Shown one piece after another: positions 37,512-48,587 of a stretch of DNA of 64,000 bases. How positions within the stretch are numbered: the first letter of the stretch is position 1; each line of letters starts with the position of its first letter. The notes under the pieces are model-generated. The model saw only the letters and a list, made by a program, of their open reading frames with translations. It made no database searches and was not told the origin of the DNA. The DNA is from Rugamonas brunnea (GTDB lineage Bacteria; Pseudomonadota; Gammaproteobacteria; Burkholderiales; Burkholderiaceae_D). The stretch is from the NCBI RefSeq assembly GCF_014042345.1, contig NZ_JACEZT010000008.1, positions 186,001 to 250,000 on the forward strand, written 5' to 3'. The position numbers and the translations under genes were made by a program.

Positions 37512-38417
37512 TTACCCGATCTTTTTAGCGCCGGCAGCACGGCCAGCTTCGCTGGTGGACATGGCGCCCGAGATCAGCACGGAGTGCACGTCGGCGCTGA
37601 AGGAACGCACGTCTTCCATGGCGGCCTTGTTACGACGCACCAGCCAGTTGTAGCCCAGCACGGCAGGAACGGCGACGAACAGACCGAAGGCGGTCATGAT
37701 CAGTGCTTCACCCACAGGACCTGCCACTTTGTCGATCGAGGCGTTACCGGACATGCCGATGGCGATCAGTGCATTGTAAATACCCCACACGGTACCGAAC
37801 AGACCGATGAACGGTGCGGTCGAACCCACGGTAGCCAGGAACGACAGGCCGTCTTGCAGACGCGACTGGACTTTGTCCACAGCGCGCTGGATCGACATGG
37901 TGACCCAGGTCGACAGGTCGATTTGTTCCAGCAGGGCGCCGTCGTGGTGGGCGGTGGCCTTGGTGCCGGTTTCAGCGATGAAGCGGAAAGGCGAGCCATC
38001 GGTCAGCGCGGTCGAGCCAGCGGCGATCGACGATGCTTTCCAGAACTTGGCAGCGGTCTCTTTCGACTGCTTGAAGATCTTCATCTGGTCGATCAGCTTG
38101 GTGATGATGATGTACCACGAGCCCATCGACATCAGCGACAGGATGATCAGGGTGCCGCGCGACACGAAGCCGCCGTTCCAGACAGCTTCGAAGCCGTATG
38201 GGTTTTCTACTTCTTCCTTGGTGACCTTGGCGGCTGGAGCGGACGCTTCCGGTGCTGCTGCTGCCGCATCCGCTGCAGGCGCAGCTGCTGGTGCCGAGGC
38301 GGCTGCCGAAGCTGGTGCGTCTTCAGCCAGGGCTGGTGCGCTTACCAGGGCGGTAGCTGCGGTCACCGAGAACAGCACAGCGGCCAGTACAGCGGACAAA
38401 CGGGTATTCTTAAACAT
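37512..38417 (-). CDS. exbB: ExbB proton-channel protein (MotA/TolQ/ExbB family) with exported Ala/Pro leader
   Basis: 301-aa inner-membrane proton channel powering TonB. It has an N-terminal signal-like segment (MFKNTRLSAVLAAVLFSVTA then ALVSAPALA) and an Ala/Pro-rich periplasmic stretch (about residues 32-65), followed by the three canonical spans. Family blocks are LSFLATVGSTAPFIGLFGTVWGIYN (in part: GSTAPFIGLFGTVWGIYNAL) and GPVGEALIMTAFGLFVAVPAV. The leader is seen in a subset of ExbB proteins. It lies between tonB and the two exbD genes. Confidence 0.94.
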   Translation of the reverse strand: MFKNTRLSAVLAAVLFSVTAATALVSAPALAEDAPASAAASAPAAAPAADAAAAAPEASAPAAKVTKEEVENPYGFEAVWNGGFVSRGTLIILSLMSMGSWYIIITKLIDQMKIFKQSKETAAKFWKASSIAAGSTALTDGSPFRFIAETGTKATAHHDGALLEQIDLSTWVTMSIQRAVDKVQSRLQDGLSFLATVGSTAPFIGLFGTVWGIYNALIAIGMSGNASIDKVAGPVGEALIMTAFGLFVAVPAVLGYNWLVRRNKAAMEDVRSFSADVHSVLISGAMSTSEAGRAAGAKKIG

Positions 38418-38497
38418 GCTTCCTCCAAATTGATAAAATAATCAGATCGCTGAATGTAGGTTAACAACGAACTTCGGTGAGACTGGTGAGTCCCGGT

Positions 38498-39157
38498 TTA
38501 CTCCAGCGTCCAAACGTATTGCACTTGCGTCCACGACTGTTCTGGCTTGCCGTCGGTCATGCCTGGCTTGAATTTGCATTTGCTAATCCCTGCCACTGCT
38601 GCTTTGTCCAGTTCCCGGAAACCACTCGATTTCAGGATCTTGGATTCGAGTACGTGACCGTCCGTTCCAACCAGGAACTGCAGGGTCACCGTACCGGTTT
38701 CTTCGTTGCGCAGCGATGACTTAGGCCATTCTGGTTTTGCGCAAGCGTTGAAATCGTATACCGCCGGAATGTGGACCGACTTGGCCGGACCTGGTGGCGC
38801 TGCCGGCGGGGCCGGAGGCGCCTTCTGCAGCTCATTCGTCGCCGGTTTCACGTTGGTCGCGTTGGCGATCGTGTTTTGTACCGGTGGCGGTTGCTGCACG
38901 TTCACCTCAACTGGCGGGATGAAAGGCGGCGGTGGCGCTTTCATTTCCGGCGGCGGGGGCGGCGGCGGGAGTTCTTTCGGTGGAGGAGGTTTCACTTCCT
39001 CGATAATCTTGGTTTCAACCGGCTCGATCATCTTGCTGACCATCCGTTTGCCCAAGCCTGACACGATCCCGTAAGCGACCAGGATGTGCAGAAGTACCAC
39101 AATTGTGATGCCTGTTACGTTCTTCCCGGCGCTTTTCTCGTTGTGCGTGAAATTCAT
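38498..39157 (-). CDS. tonB: TonB energy transducer
   Basis: 219-aa TonB. The ATG at 39157 (MNFTHNEKSAGKNVTG) follows GGAGA; an upstream TTG in frame is less likely. One N-terminal span (ITIVVLLHILVAYGIVSG) with the conserved histidine, a long Pro/Lys/Glu periplasmic linker (KPPPPKELPPPPPPPEMKAP), and a C-terminal domain (about 145-219) with PEWPKSSLRNEETGTVTLQF and the final SWTQVQYVWTLE. It heads the tonB-exbB-exbD-exbD-TPR operon. Partners would include the receptor at 13.9-16.3 kb. Confidence 0.95.
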   Translation of the reverse strand: MNFTHNEKSAGKNVTGITIVVLLHILVAYGIVSGLGKRMVSKMIEPVETKIIEEVKPPPPKELPPPPPPPEMKAPPPPFIPPVEVNVQQPPPVQNTIANATNVKPATNELQKAPPAPPAAPPGPAKSVHIPAVYDFNACAKPEWPKSSLRNEETGTVTLQFLVGTDGHVLESKILKSSGFRELDKAAVAGISKCKFKPGMTDGKPEQSWTQVQYVWTLE

Positions 39158-39637
39158 GCCTGCTTTCTCCAATACCAACTCTTTTTGTTGCTACTAAACC
39201 CCAAAATGGCGACACAAAACAACAGTCGCATCCGGGACGTCGGCGAATTATACATACGAATTCTTGATTTTACATAGAATTTTCAAGCCTAAAACCGGTT
39301 AAATTTCATGCGCTTAGCCCATGATGGGCATGCTCTGCTGCGGTGCGTCTGCACCGTTCTGGCACAAAAAGCAAGTAATTTCGGCGCGATTTTGATGCAA
39401 GATAATCGATAGCGTTATTATGTTTTACGAATTCAAATAACGCGAAATTTTATGTCGTAATTTTTAAATTTCGCGATGCTAAATTTGGTGAATTCTGTTG
39501 CTTCGATGGAACTTGTTCTGAGGGTGCTGGGCAAAACTGGTCAAAAAAAATTTGACTTCCGCACCGCAGCATGCATTGCCGATTCAAACCGGGTTGAGAA
39601 ACGCGGCCTCCGCGCCGGGGAGGGGAGGCCGCCGGGG
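39158..39637. promoter_or_regulatory. AT-rich tonB / spoVR intergenic region
   Basis: 480 bp, markedly AT-richer than its surroundings. A TATAAT on the minus strand at 39247-39252 lies about 90 bp upstream of tonB and is a plausible -10 box, without a good -35. A 10-bp perfect inverted repeat, CGCGAAATTT / AAATTTCGCG, spans 39441-39475 (15-nt spacer). GGCCTCC / GGAGGCC at 39605-39630 may end the prkA-yeaH-spoVR transcript. No consensus Fur box was found. Confidence 0.5.
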
Positions 39638-41176
39638 TCAGCTGTTGCGGGCCCGCTTTTCGCGCTTGACTTCCAGCGAACTGACGATCTCGCCGTTCGG
39701 GGCCACCGTTTCCAGGTGCACGTCGAAGCCCCACAGCCGCGCCACGTGCTTGAGCACTTCGTTGGCCTGCTGGTTCAGGGGGCGGCGCTGGAACTGCGTA
39801 TGGCGCAGGGTGAGGGCGCGGTCATCGCGGGTGTTGACCGACCACACCTGGATATTGGGCTCGCGGTTGCCCAGGTTGTATTGCTCGGCCAGTTGCTGGC
39901 GCACGTAGCGGTAGCCGAGCTCGTCGTGGATGGCGGACACGGCCAGCTTCTCGTTGTTGTCATCATCAAGCACGGCGAAGAAGTGGAATTCCCGGATCAG
40001 CTTGGGCGACAAATACTGGGCGATGAAGCTCTCGTCCTTGAAATTGCGCATCGCGAAGTCCAGCGTCTTGCGCCAGTCGCTGCCGGCGATGTCGGGGAAC
40101 CATTCCTTGTCCTCGGCCGTCGGATGTTCGCAGATGCGCCGGATGTCCGTCATCATGGCGAAGCCGAGCGCATACGGGTTGATGCCGCTGTAATAAGGAC
40201 TGTTGACGGGCGGCTGGTAGACCACGTTGGTATGGCTCTTGAGGAACTCCATCATGAAGCCGTCGCCCACCACGCCTTCGTCGTACAGCTGGTTGAGGAT
40301 GGTGTAGTGCCAGAACGTGGCCCAGCCCTCGTTCATGACCTGGGTCTGGCGCTGCGGGTAGAAGTACTGGGAGATCTTGCGCACGATGCGCACCATCTCG
40401 CGCTGCCACGGCTCCAGCAGCGGCGCGTACTTCTCGATGAAGTACAGCAGGTTCTCCTCGGGCTCGGGCGGGAAGCGCTGGACCGTCTTGTCCACTTCCT
40501 CCTCCTCGCGCCGCGGCACGGTGCGCCACAGCTCGTTGATCTGCGACTGCACATAGGCTTCGCGCTCCTTCTGGCGCGCGTATTCCTGTGCCATGGACAG
40601 CTTGGCCGGGCGCTTGTAGCGGTCCACGCCGTAATTCTGGATCGCGTGGCAGGAATCGAGCAGCAATTCCACGGCGTCGATGCCGTGGCGCTGTTCACAC
40701 TCGGCGATGTAGTTCTTGGCGAACACCATGTAGTCGACGATGGCTTCGGCGTCGGTCCAGGTGCGGAACAGGTAGTTGCCCTTGAAGAAGGAGTTGTGGC
40801 CGTAGGCTGCGTGCGCGATCACCAGCGCCTGCATGGTCAGGCTATTCTCCTCCATTAAATAGGCGATGCACGGGTTGGAGTTGATGACGATCTCGTACGC
40901 CAGCCCCATCTGTCCGCGCTTGTAGCCCTTTTCCGTGGCCAGGAAGTGCTTGCCGAACGACCAATGGTTGTAGGACACGGGCATGCCAACGGACGTGTAG
41001 GCGTCCATCATCTGCTCGGCCGTGATGATCTCCAGCTGGTTGGGATAGGTGTCCAGCCCGAAATTCTCGGCCACCCGGCGGATTTCCTCGTGCGCCTGCT
41101 CGATCAGGTCGAACGTCCATTCCGATTGTTCGGGCAGGGCGTTCGGGTGGCGCGGCTTCTTCAGCATCTGGTTCAT
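39638..41176 (-). CDS. SpoVR family protein
   Basis: 512-aa cytoplasmic protein homologous to Bacillus SpoVR and E. coli YcgB; molecular activity is not established. It has the family start after a short basic tail (WTFDLIEQAHEEIRRVAENF), the block SYNHWSFGKHFLATEKGYKR, and HAAYGHNSFFKGNYLF with conserved histidines. Its start overlaps the stop of the YeaH-type gene by one base. Grouping of this gene with a PrkA kinase and a YeaH protein is widely conserved and associated with stationary phase and nitrogen starvation in enterobacteria. Confidence 0.93.
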   Translation of the reverse strand: MNQMLKKPRHPNALPEQSEWTFDLIEQAHEEIRRVAENFGLDTYPNQLEIITAEQMMDAYTSVGMPVSYNHWSFGKHFLATEKGYKRGQMGLAYEIVINSNPCIAYLMEENSLTMQALVIAHAAYGHNSFFKGNYLFRTWTDAEAIVDYMVFAKNYIAECEQRHGIDAVELLLDSCHAIQNYGVDRYKRPAKLSMAQEYARQKEREAYVQSQINELWRTVPRREEEEVDKTVQRFPPEPEENLLYFIEKYAPLLEPWQREMVRIVRKISQYFYPQRQTQVMNEGWATFWHYTILNQLYDEGVVGDGFMMEFLKSHTNVVYQPPVNSPYYSGINPYALGFAMMTDIRRICEHPTAEDKEWFPDIAGSDWRKTLDFAMRNFKDESFIAQYLSPKLIREFHFFAVLDDDNNEKLAVSAIHDELGYRYVRQQLAEQYNLGNREPNIQVWSVNTRDDRALTLRHTQFQRRPLNQQANEVLKHVARLWGFDVHLETVAPNGEIVSSLEVKREKRARNS

Positions 41177-42444
41177 TATTTCGGCTGCTTCTTGAAGAGT
41201 TCACGGAACACCGGATAAATGTCGGCCGGCGTGACGATTTTCTGCATGGCGAAGTTGGGATGGTGGTCCGGCACCTGGGCATACTGCTCCCACAGGTTCT
41301 GCGGCGGCCCGTCCGTGATCTCGACATAGGTGTAGTACTGCACCTTGGGCATGATGGTGTTGATCAGCAGCTGGCGGCACAGCACGGAATCGTTGTCCCA
41401 GTTGTCGCCGTCCGAGGCCTGGGCCACGTAGCTGTTCCACTGGCCGCCGCCGTAGCGCTCGTCGATGATCTTGTTGAGCAGGTGCAGGGCCGACGACACC
41501 ACGGTGCCGCCCGACTCGCGCGAGTGGAAGAACTCATCCTCGTCCACCTCGGCCGCAGCCGTGTGGTGGCGGATGAAGACCACGTCGATCTTGTCGTAGG
41601 CCCGCTTGAGGAACAGGTAGAGCAGGATGAAGAAGCGCTTGGCCGTGTCCTTGCGCGTCTCGTCCATGGAGCCCGACACGTCCATGATGCAGAACATCAC
41701 GGCCTGGGTCATGGGCTTGGGCACCTTGATGCGGTTGCTGTAGCGCAAGTCGAACGGGTCGATGTAGGGGATGGCCAGCAGGCGCGTGTGCAGGTGGTGG
41801 ATCAGTTTCTTCAGCTCCACCACTTGCGGGTCTTCCAGCGGGGCGCCGGCCAGCAGCAATTCCTCGAGTTCGCGCTCGGCTTCGATCAGCCGCTTGCGCG
41901 ACGAGCCGCCCACGGCGATGCGCCGTCCCAGGGCGCCGCGCAGCGAGCGCAGCACGTGGATGTTCGATGGCGTGCCCGACACCGTGTAGCCGGCCCGCTG
42001 GTTCTTGAATTCCGTGGTGGCCGTCAGCTGGGTCTTGACCATGTGCGGCAATTCCAGGTCTTCGAAGAAGTAATTCATGAATTCTTCGCGCGACAGTTCG
42101 AAGATGAAGTCATCCTCGGTGATCTGGTCGCTGTTGCCGGCCTTGCCGCGCCCGGCCCCGCCGCCGCCCTTGGGCCGGTTGATCAGGTCGCCCTTCTGGT
42201 ATTCCTCGTTGCCGGGGTTGATGGTTTCCCACACGCCGCCATGGGCGTGGCCGAACGACGGTTCGCCCACGTCCTTGACGGGAATGGAGACTTTTTCACC
42301 GTTCTCGATGTCGGTGATGGAACGGCCCTTGATGGCGCGCCCGACGGCGTCCTTGATCTGGGCCTTGTAACGGCGTAGGAACCGCTCGCGGTTGACGGCG
42401 GACTTGTTCTTGCCCTGCAAACGACGGTCGATGAGGTAAGTCAA
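41176..42444 (-). CDS. YeaH/YhbH (DUF444) family protein with von Willebrand A-like domain
   Basis: 422-aa protein of the DUF444 family. The N-terminal third is basic (DRRLQGKNKSAVNRERFLRRY); the C-terminal half resembles a von Willebrand A domain with the metal-site motif FCIMDVSGSMDE (DxSGS) at about residues 250-260 and FIRHHTAAAEVDEDEF. In enterobacteria YeaH acts with the kinase YeaG in starvation responses. It sits between prkA (84 bp upstream) and spoVR (overlapping), so the three are one operon. Confidence 0.92.
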   Translation of the reverse strand: MTYLIDRRLQGKNKSAVNRERFLRRYKAQIKDAVGRAIKGRSITDIENGEKVSIPVKDVGEPSFGHAHGGVWETINPGNEEYQKGDLINRPKGGGGAGRGKAGNSDQITEDDFIFELSREEFMNYFFEDLELPHMVKTQLTATTEFKNQRAGYTVSGTPSNIHVLRSLRGALGRRIAVGGSSRKRLIEAERELEELLLAGAPLEDPQVVELKKLIHHLHTRLLAIPYIDPFDLRYSNRIKVPKPMTQAVMFCIMDVSGSMDETRKDTAKRFFILLYLFLKRAYDKIDVVFIRHHTAAAEVDEDEFFHSRESGGTVVSSALHLLNKIIDERYGGGQWNSYVAQASDGDNWDNDSVLCRQLLINTIMPKVQYYTYVEITDGPPQNLWEQYAQVPDHHPNFAMQKIVTPADIYPVFRELFKKQPK

Positions 42445-42528
42445 AAGATGCCTCCTGCTGCTATTGATGCGGCGGTCGGGGCGGCGCGGACGCGCGTGGC
42501 GTCCGTGCCGGCTAAGCCCACAACCGTC

Positions 42529-44451
42529 TTACGACGACTTCCTCACGCGCAAGTACCATTCGCACAGCAGCCGCACCTGCTTGGCCGTGTAACCCTTCTC
42601 CACCATGCGCGCCACGAAGTCGGCGTGCTTGTTGGCATCCTCGGCGCTGGCCTTGGCGTTGAAGGAGATCACGGGCAGCAGTTCCTCCGTGTTGGAGAAC
42701 ATCTTCTTCTCGATCACGGTGCGGAACTTCTCGTAGCTGGTCCAGGCCGGGTTCTTGCCGCCGTTGTTGGCCCGGGCCCGCAAACCGAAGTTGACGATCT
42801 CGTTGCGGAAGTCCTTGGGATTGGAAATGCCGGCCGGCTTCTCGATCTTTTCGAGCTCGTTGTTGAGCGACTCGCGGTCGAAGCTCTCGCCCGTGTCCGG
42901 ATCGCGGTATTCCTGGTCCTGGATCCAGAAGTCGGCGAACGTCACGTAACGGTCGAAGATGTTCTGGCCATATTCGGAATAGCTTTCCAGGTAGGCGGTC
43001 TGGATTTCCTTGCCGATGAATTCCACGTACTTCTGCGCCAGGTACTCCTTGATGTAGGAGAAGTACTTCTGCTCCGTCTCGGGCGGGAACTGTTCGCGCT
43101 CGACCTGCTGTTCAAGCACGTACAGCAGGTGCACGGGGTTGGCCGCCACTTCCGTCGTGTCGAAGTTGAACACCTTGGACAGGATCTTGAACGCGAAGCG
43201 CGTCGACAGGCCGCTCATGCCCTCGTCCACGCCCGCGTAGTCCATGTATTCATGGATGGACTTGGCCTTGGGATCGGTGTCCTTGAGGTTTTCGCCGTCG
43301 TACACCAGCATCTTGCTGTAGATGCTGGAGTTCTCGGGCTCCTTCAGGCGCGACAGGATTGCGAACTGGGCCATCATCTTCAGCGTGCCGGGCGCGCACG
43401 GGGCCTGGTACAGCGAGGAGTTGGCCACCAGCTTGTCGTAGATCTTGATCTCGTCCGTCACGCGCAGGCAGTACGGGACCTTGACGATGTAGATCCGGTC
43501 GAGGAAAGCCTCGTTGTTGCGGTTGTTCTTGAACGACTTCCATTCCGATTCGTTCGAGTGGGCCAGGATGATGCCGTCGAAGGGGATCGCGCCGAAGCCT
43601 TCCGTGCCCTTGTAATTGCCTTCCTGGGTGGCCGTCAGCAAGGGGTGCAGCACCTTGATCGGGGCCTTGAACATTTCCACGAATTCCATCAGGCCCTGGT
43701 TGGCCAGGCACAGGCCGCCCGAATAGCTGTAGGCGTCCGGATCGTCCTGGGCGTAGTCTTCCAGCTTGCGGATGTCGACCTTGCCCACCAGCGAGGAAAT
43801 ATCCTGGTTGTTCTCGTCGCCCGGCTCGGTCTTGGAAATGGCCACCTGTTTCAGCACGGACGGGTAGCGCTTGACGACGCGGAACTGGTTGATGTCGCCA
43901 TTGAACTCGTGCAGGCGCTTGACGGCCCACGGGCTGGGGATGCTGCGCAGGTAGCGGCGCGGGATGCCGTAATCCTCTTCCAGGATGGTGCCGTCCTCTT
44001 CCTCGTTGAACAGGCCCAGCGGCGATTCGTTGACGGGCGACCCTTTCAGGCAATAGAAGGGCACGTGTTCCATCAGCGACTTGAGCTTTTCCGCGATCGA
44101 CGACTTACCGCCGCCCACGGGGCCGAGCAGATACAGGATCTGCTTGCGTTCCTCCAGGCCTTGCGCGGCGTGGCGGAAGTAGGACACCACTTGCTCGATC
44201 ACTTCCTCGGTGCCGTAGAACTCGCGGAACGCGGGATAAATCTTGATGACCTTGTTGGCGAAAATGCGCGACAGCCGGGTATCGTTACGGGTGTCGACCA
44301 AGGTGGGCTCGCCGATCGCGGCGAGCATGCGCTCAGGGGCGCTGGCGTAGGTCAGGCGGTCCTTCTTGCACAAGGCAAGATATTCCGACATCGACATTTC
44401 CTCTTCGCGAGTCCGTTCGTACCGTGCGGCGTAGTTGTCAAAAATGGTCAT
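42529..44451 (-). CDS. prkA: PrkA-type serine protein kinase (YeaG)
   Basis: 640-aa protein with an AAA-type N-terminal module and a C-terminal kinase-like domain. Walker A is LLGPVGGGKSSIAEKL (about residues 109-124); FDGIILAHSNESEWKSF and the long C-terminal region through KGYTAKQVRLLCEWYLRVRK match the family. PrkA/YeaG proteins phosphorylate serines and are induced by stress and nutrient shortage. AAAGGA lies 7-13 bp upstream of the ATG. First gene of prkA-yeaH-spoVR, behind a long AT-rich leader. Confidence 0.95.
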   Translation of the reverse strand: MTIFDNYAARYERTREEEMSMSEYLALCKKDRLTYASAPERMLAAIGEPTLVDTRNDTRLSRIFANKVIKIYPAFREFYGTEEVIEQVVSYFRHAAQGLEERKQILYLLGPVGGGKSSIAEKLKSLMEHVPFYCLKGSPVNESPLGLFNEEEDGTILEEDYGIPRRYLRSIPSPWAVKRLHEFNGDINQFRVVKRYPSVLKQVAISKTEPGDENNQDISSLVGKVDIRKLEDYAQDDPDAYSYSGGLCLANQGLMEFVEMFKAPIKVLHPLLTATQEGNYKGTEGFGAIPFDGIILAHSNESEWKSFKNNRNNEAFLDRIYIVKVPYCLRVTDEIKIYDKLVANSSLYQAPCAPGTLKMMAQFAILSRLKEPENSSIYSKMLVYDGENLKDTDPKAKSIHEYMDYAGVDEGMSGLSTRFAFKILSKVFNFDTTEVAANPVHLLYVLEQQVEREQFPPETEQKYFSYIKEYLAQKYVEFIGKEIQTAYLESYSEYGQNIFDRYVTFADFWIQDQEYRDPDTGESFDRESLNNELEKIEKPAGISNPKDFRNEIVNFGLRARANNGGKNPAWTSYEKFRTVIEKKMFSNTEELLPVISFNAKASAEDANKHADFVARMVEKGYTAKQVRLLCEWYLRVRKSS

Positions 44452-45992
<1,541 letters not shown>

Positions 45993-46008
45993 CACGGGCG
46001 GACGCGGC

Positions 46009-48543
46009 ATGCTGACCCTGGCCCTGAAGATGACGGCGCGCGACTGGCGCGCCGGCCAGTTGCGCTTCCTGCTGGTGGCGCTGACGGTGGCGGTGGCGGC
46101 GCTGGCCGCGTCCGGCTTTTTCATCGACCGCCTGCGCACGGGCATGGAGCGCGACGCGCACCAGTTGCTGGGCGCGGACGTGGTCATCAACGCCGACCTG
46201 CCGGTGGACCCGGCCTGGCGCGCCGAAGCGCTGCGCCGCGGCCTGACGCTGGCCGACACGGTCGGTTTCGCCAGCATGGCGCAGGCCGGGGAGGGCGAAC
46301 GGTCGCAATCGCAGCTGGCGGCGCTGAAGGCCGTCGGCCCCGGCTACCCGCTGCGCGGGCAACTCAAACTCAGCGACGATCCGGCCCAGGCCGAGCAAAG
46401 CATCGGGCAGCCGGCCGCCGGCATCCCGGCCGCCGGCACCGTTTGGATCGATCCCGGTCTTATGGGCGCACTGAACGTGGACCTGGGCGGCACGCTGCGC
46501 CTGGGCGACCGCGCGTTCACGGTGGCGCGGCTGATCGCCTCGGAGCCGGACCGTGGCGCCGGCTTCCTCAATTTCGCACCGCGCGTGATGCTGGCCCTGT
46601 CCGACCTGGAGGCCACCCATCTGATCCAGCCCGGCTCGCGCGTCACCTACCGGCTGCTGGTGGCGGCGCCCACGCCGGCCCAGTCCGAGGTGGCTGCCGC
46701 TTACGGCCAGTGGCTGCAGCAGCAGATCCAGGCCCGCAACGTGAAGGGCGTGCGGATCGAATCGCTGGAAACGGGACGACCCGAGATGCGGGCCACGCTG
46801 GACCGGGCCGAGCGCTTCCTGGCGCTGGTGGGCCTGCTGTCGGCGCTGCTGGCCGCCGTGGCCGTGGCGATGGCCGCGCGCCGCTTCATGCTGCGCCACC
46901 TGGACGCCTGCGCCATGCTGCGCTGCCTGGGCCTGAGCCAGAACCAGGTGACGGCGCTGTACCTGACCGAATTCCTGCTGGTGGGCCTGGCCGGCAGCGC
47001 GCTGGGCGTGGCCGTGGGCTACGCTGCCCACCACGTGCTGCTGCAGGCGCTGGGCAGCCTGGTGGCCGTGGCGCTGCCGCCGCCCACCCTGGCGCCGGCC
47101 CTGCAGGGACTGGCGGCCGGCATGCTGCTGCTGGTCGGCTTCGCGCTGCCGCCCGTGCTCCAGTTGCGCAACGTGCCGCACAACCGCGTGATCCGGCGCG
47201 AGCAGGCGGCGCCCCAGCCGCTGGCGCTGGTCACCTATGGCCTGGGACTGGCCAGCTTCATCGTGCTGCTGTTGTGGCAGGCCGGCGATACGCAACTGGC
47301 GCTGTACACGGCGCTGGGCTTCGTGGGCGCGTTTGCCGTGTTCGGCCTGGCCGGCTGGCTGGGCCTGGCCGCGCTCAAGCCGCTGCGCGGCCTCATCGAC
47401 CATCAAAGCTGGCGCTTCGCCATCACCTCGCTGCAGCGCCGGCCCGGCGCCACGCTGGTGCAGATCGTGTCGCTTGCGCTGGGCCTGATGGCGCTGCTGC
47501 TGTTGACGGTGGTGCGCGGCGACCTGATGACGGCCTGGCGCAATGCCACCCCGGCCGACGCGCCCAACCGCTTCATCATCAACATCCAGCCCGAGCAGCG
47601 CGACGAGCTGGCGGCCCGCCTGACGCGCGCGGGCGTGCGGGAGGCGCCGCAGTTCCCCATGATACGGGGCCGGCTGACGGCCGTGAACGGCCAGCCGGTG
47701 ACGGCCGACACCTACACGGAAGACCGCGCGAAAAGCCTGGCCGACCGCGAATTCAACCTGTCCACCATGACCCAGCTCCAGCAGGGCAACCGCATCAGCG
47801 CCGGCGCCTGGTTCAGCGACCGGGCCGGCACGGCCGAGGCGTCGGTCGAGGAGGGCATTGCAAAGACGTTGCGCTGGAAGCTGGGCGACAAGCTGACCTT
47901 CGACATCGCCGGCGCGCCCGTGGAAGCGACCATCACCAGCTTGCGCAAGCTCGAATGGGGTTCGATGCGGGTCAACTTCTTTGTCATCCTCAATCCGCAT
48001 GCGCTGCAAGGCACGTCGCAAAGCTGGATCACGGCTTTCCATCTGCCGGCCGGGCAGGGCGCGCTGATGAACGCGTTCACGCGCGACTATCCCAACCTGA
48101 CCATCGTCGACGTGGGCGGCTTGCTGCGCCAGTTGCAGGCCGTGCTGGATCAGGTGGTGGCGGCCGTGGAGTTCCTGTTCGCGTTCACGCTGGCGTCGGG
48201 CGTGCTGGTGCTGTATGCGGCGCTGATGGGATCGCAGGATGAGCGCAGCCGCGAGGCGGGCTTGCTGCGGGCGCTGGGCGCCACGCGGCGCCAGTTGTCG
48301 CAGGCGCAGTTGATCGAGTTCGCGCTGGTGGGCGGCCTGGCCGGCCTGCTGGCGGCCAGCGGCGCGGCTGTCATGGGCTGGGGGCTGGCCACCTACCAGT
48401 TCAAGTTCGACTGGACGTTTGATCCCACCGTGTGGCTGGCGGGTCTGCTGGCCGGGGCGCTGTGCGCCATGGCCGGCGGCTGGCTGGGCTTGCGCCGGGT
48501 GTTGCGCCGGCCGCCGCTGCTGACGCTGCGCGAGGCGGCGTGA
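46009..48543 (+). CDS. FtsX-like ABC transporter permease (YbbP type)
   Basis: 844-aa MacB/FtsX-type permease with two FtsX modules and extracytoplasmic domains, about ten spans. The first module follows LRFLLVALTVAVAALAASGFF with a periplasmic domain (about 40-240) and spans at about 265-400; the second ends with GLLAASGAAVMGWGLATYQF. YbbP-type permeases work with the ATPase YbbA and often a hydrolase (TesA), exporting or extracting lipophilic compounds. No ATPase gene is adjacent, which is unusual. It converges on jqsR with a 44-bp gap. Confidence 0.88.
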   Translation: MLTLALKMTARDWRAGQLRFLLVALTVAVAALAASGFFIDRLRTGMERDAHQLLGADVVINADLPVDPAWRAEALRRGLTLADTVGFASMAQAGEGERSQSQLAALKAVGPGYPLRGQLKLSDDPAQAEQSIGQPAAGIPAAGTVWIDPGLMGALNVDLGGTLRLGDRAFTVARLIASEPDRGAGFLNFAPRVMLALSDLEATHLIQPGSRVTYRLLVAAPTPAQSEVAAAYGQWLQQQIQARNVKGVRIESLETGRPEMRATLDRAERFLALVGLLSALLAAVAVAMAARRFMLRHLDACAMLRCLGLSQNQVTALYLTEFLLVGLAGSALGVAVGYAAHHVLLQALGSLVAVALPPPTLAPALQGLAAGMLLLVGFALPPVLQLRNVPHNRVIRREQAAPQPLALVTYGLGLASFIVLLLWQAGDTQLALYTALGFVGAFAVFGLAGWLGLAALKPLRGLIDHQSWRFAITSLQRRPGATLVQIVSLALGLMALLLLTVVRGDLMTAWRNATPADAPNRFIINIQPEQRDELAARLTRAGVREAPQFPMIRGRLTAVNGQPVTADTYTEDRAKSLADREFNLSTMTQLQQGNRISAGAWFSDRAGTAEASVEEGIAKTLRWKLGDKLTFDIAGAPVEATITSLRKLEWGSMRVNFFVILNPHALQGTSQSWITAFHLPAGQGALMNAFTRDYPNLTIVDVGGLLRQLQAVLDQVVAAVEFLFAFTLASGVLVLYAALMGSQDERSREAGLLRALGATRRQLSQAQLIEFALVGGLAGLLAASGAAVMGWGLATYQFKFDWTFDPTVWLAGLLAGALCAMAGGWLGLRRVLRRPPLLTLREAA

Positions 48544-48587
48544 GGCGCGTCAGGCCGGCGATGTAAGCGAGAACGACGGCGCAGCGC

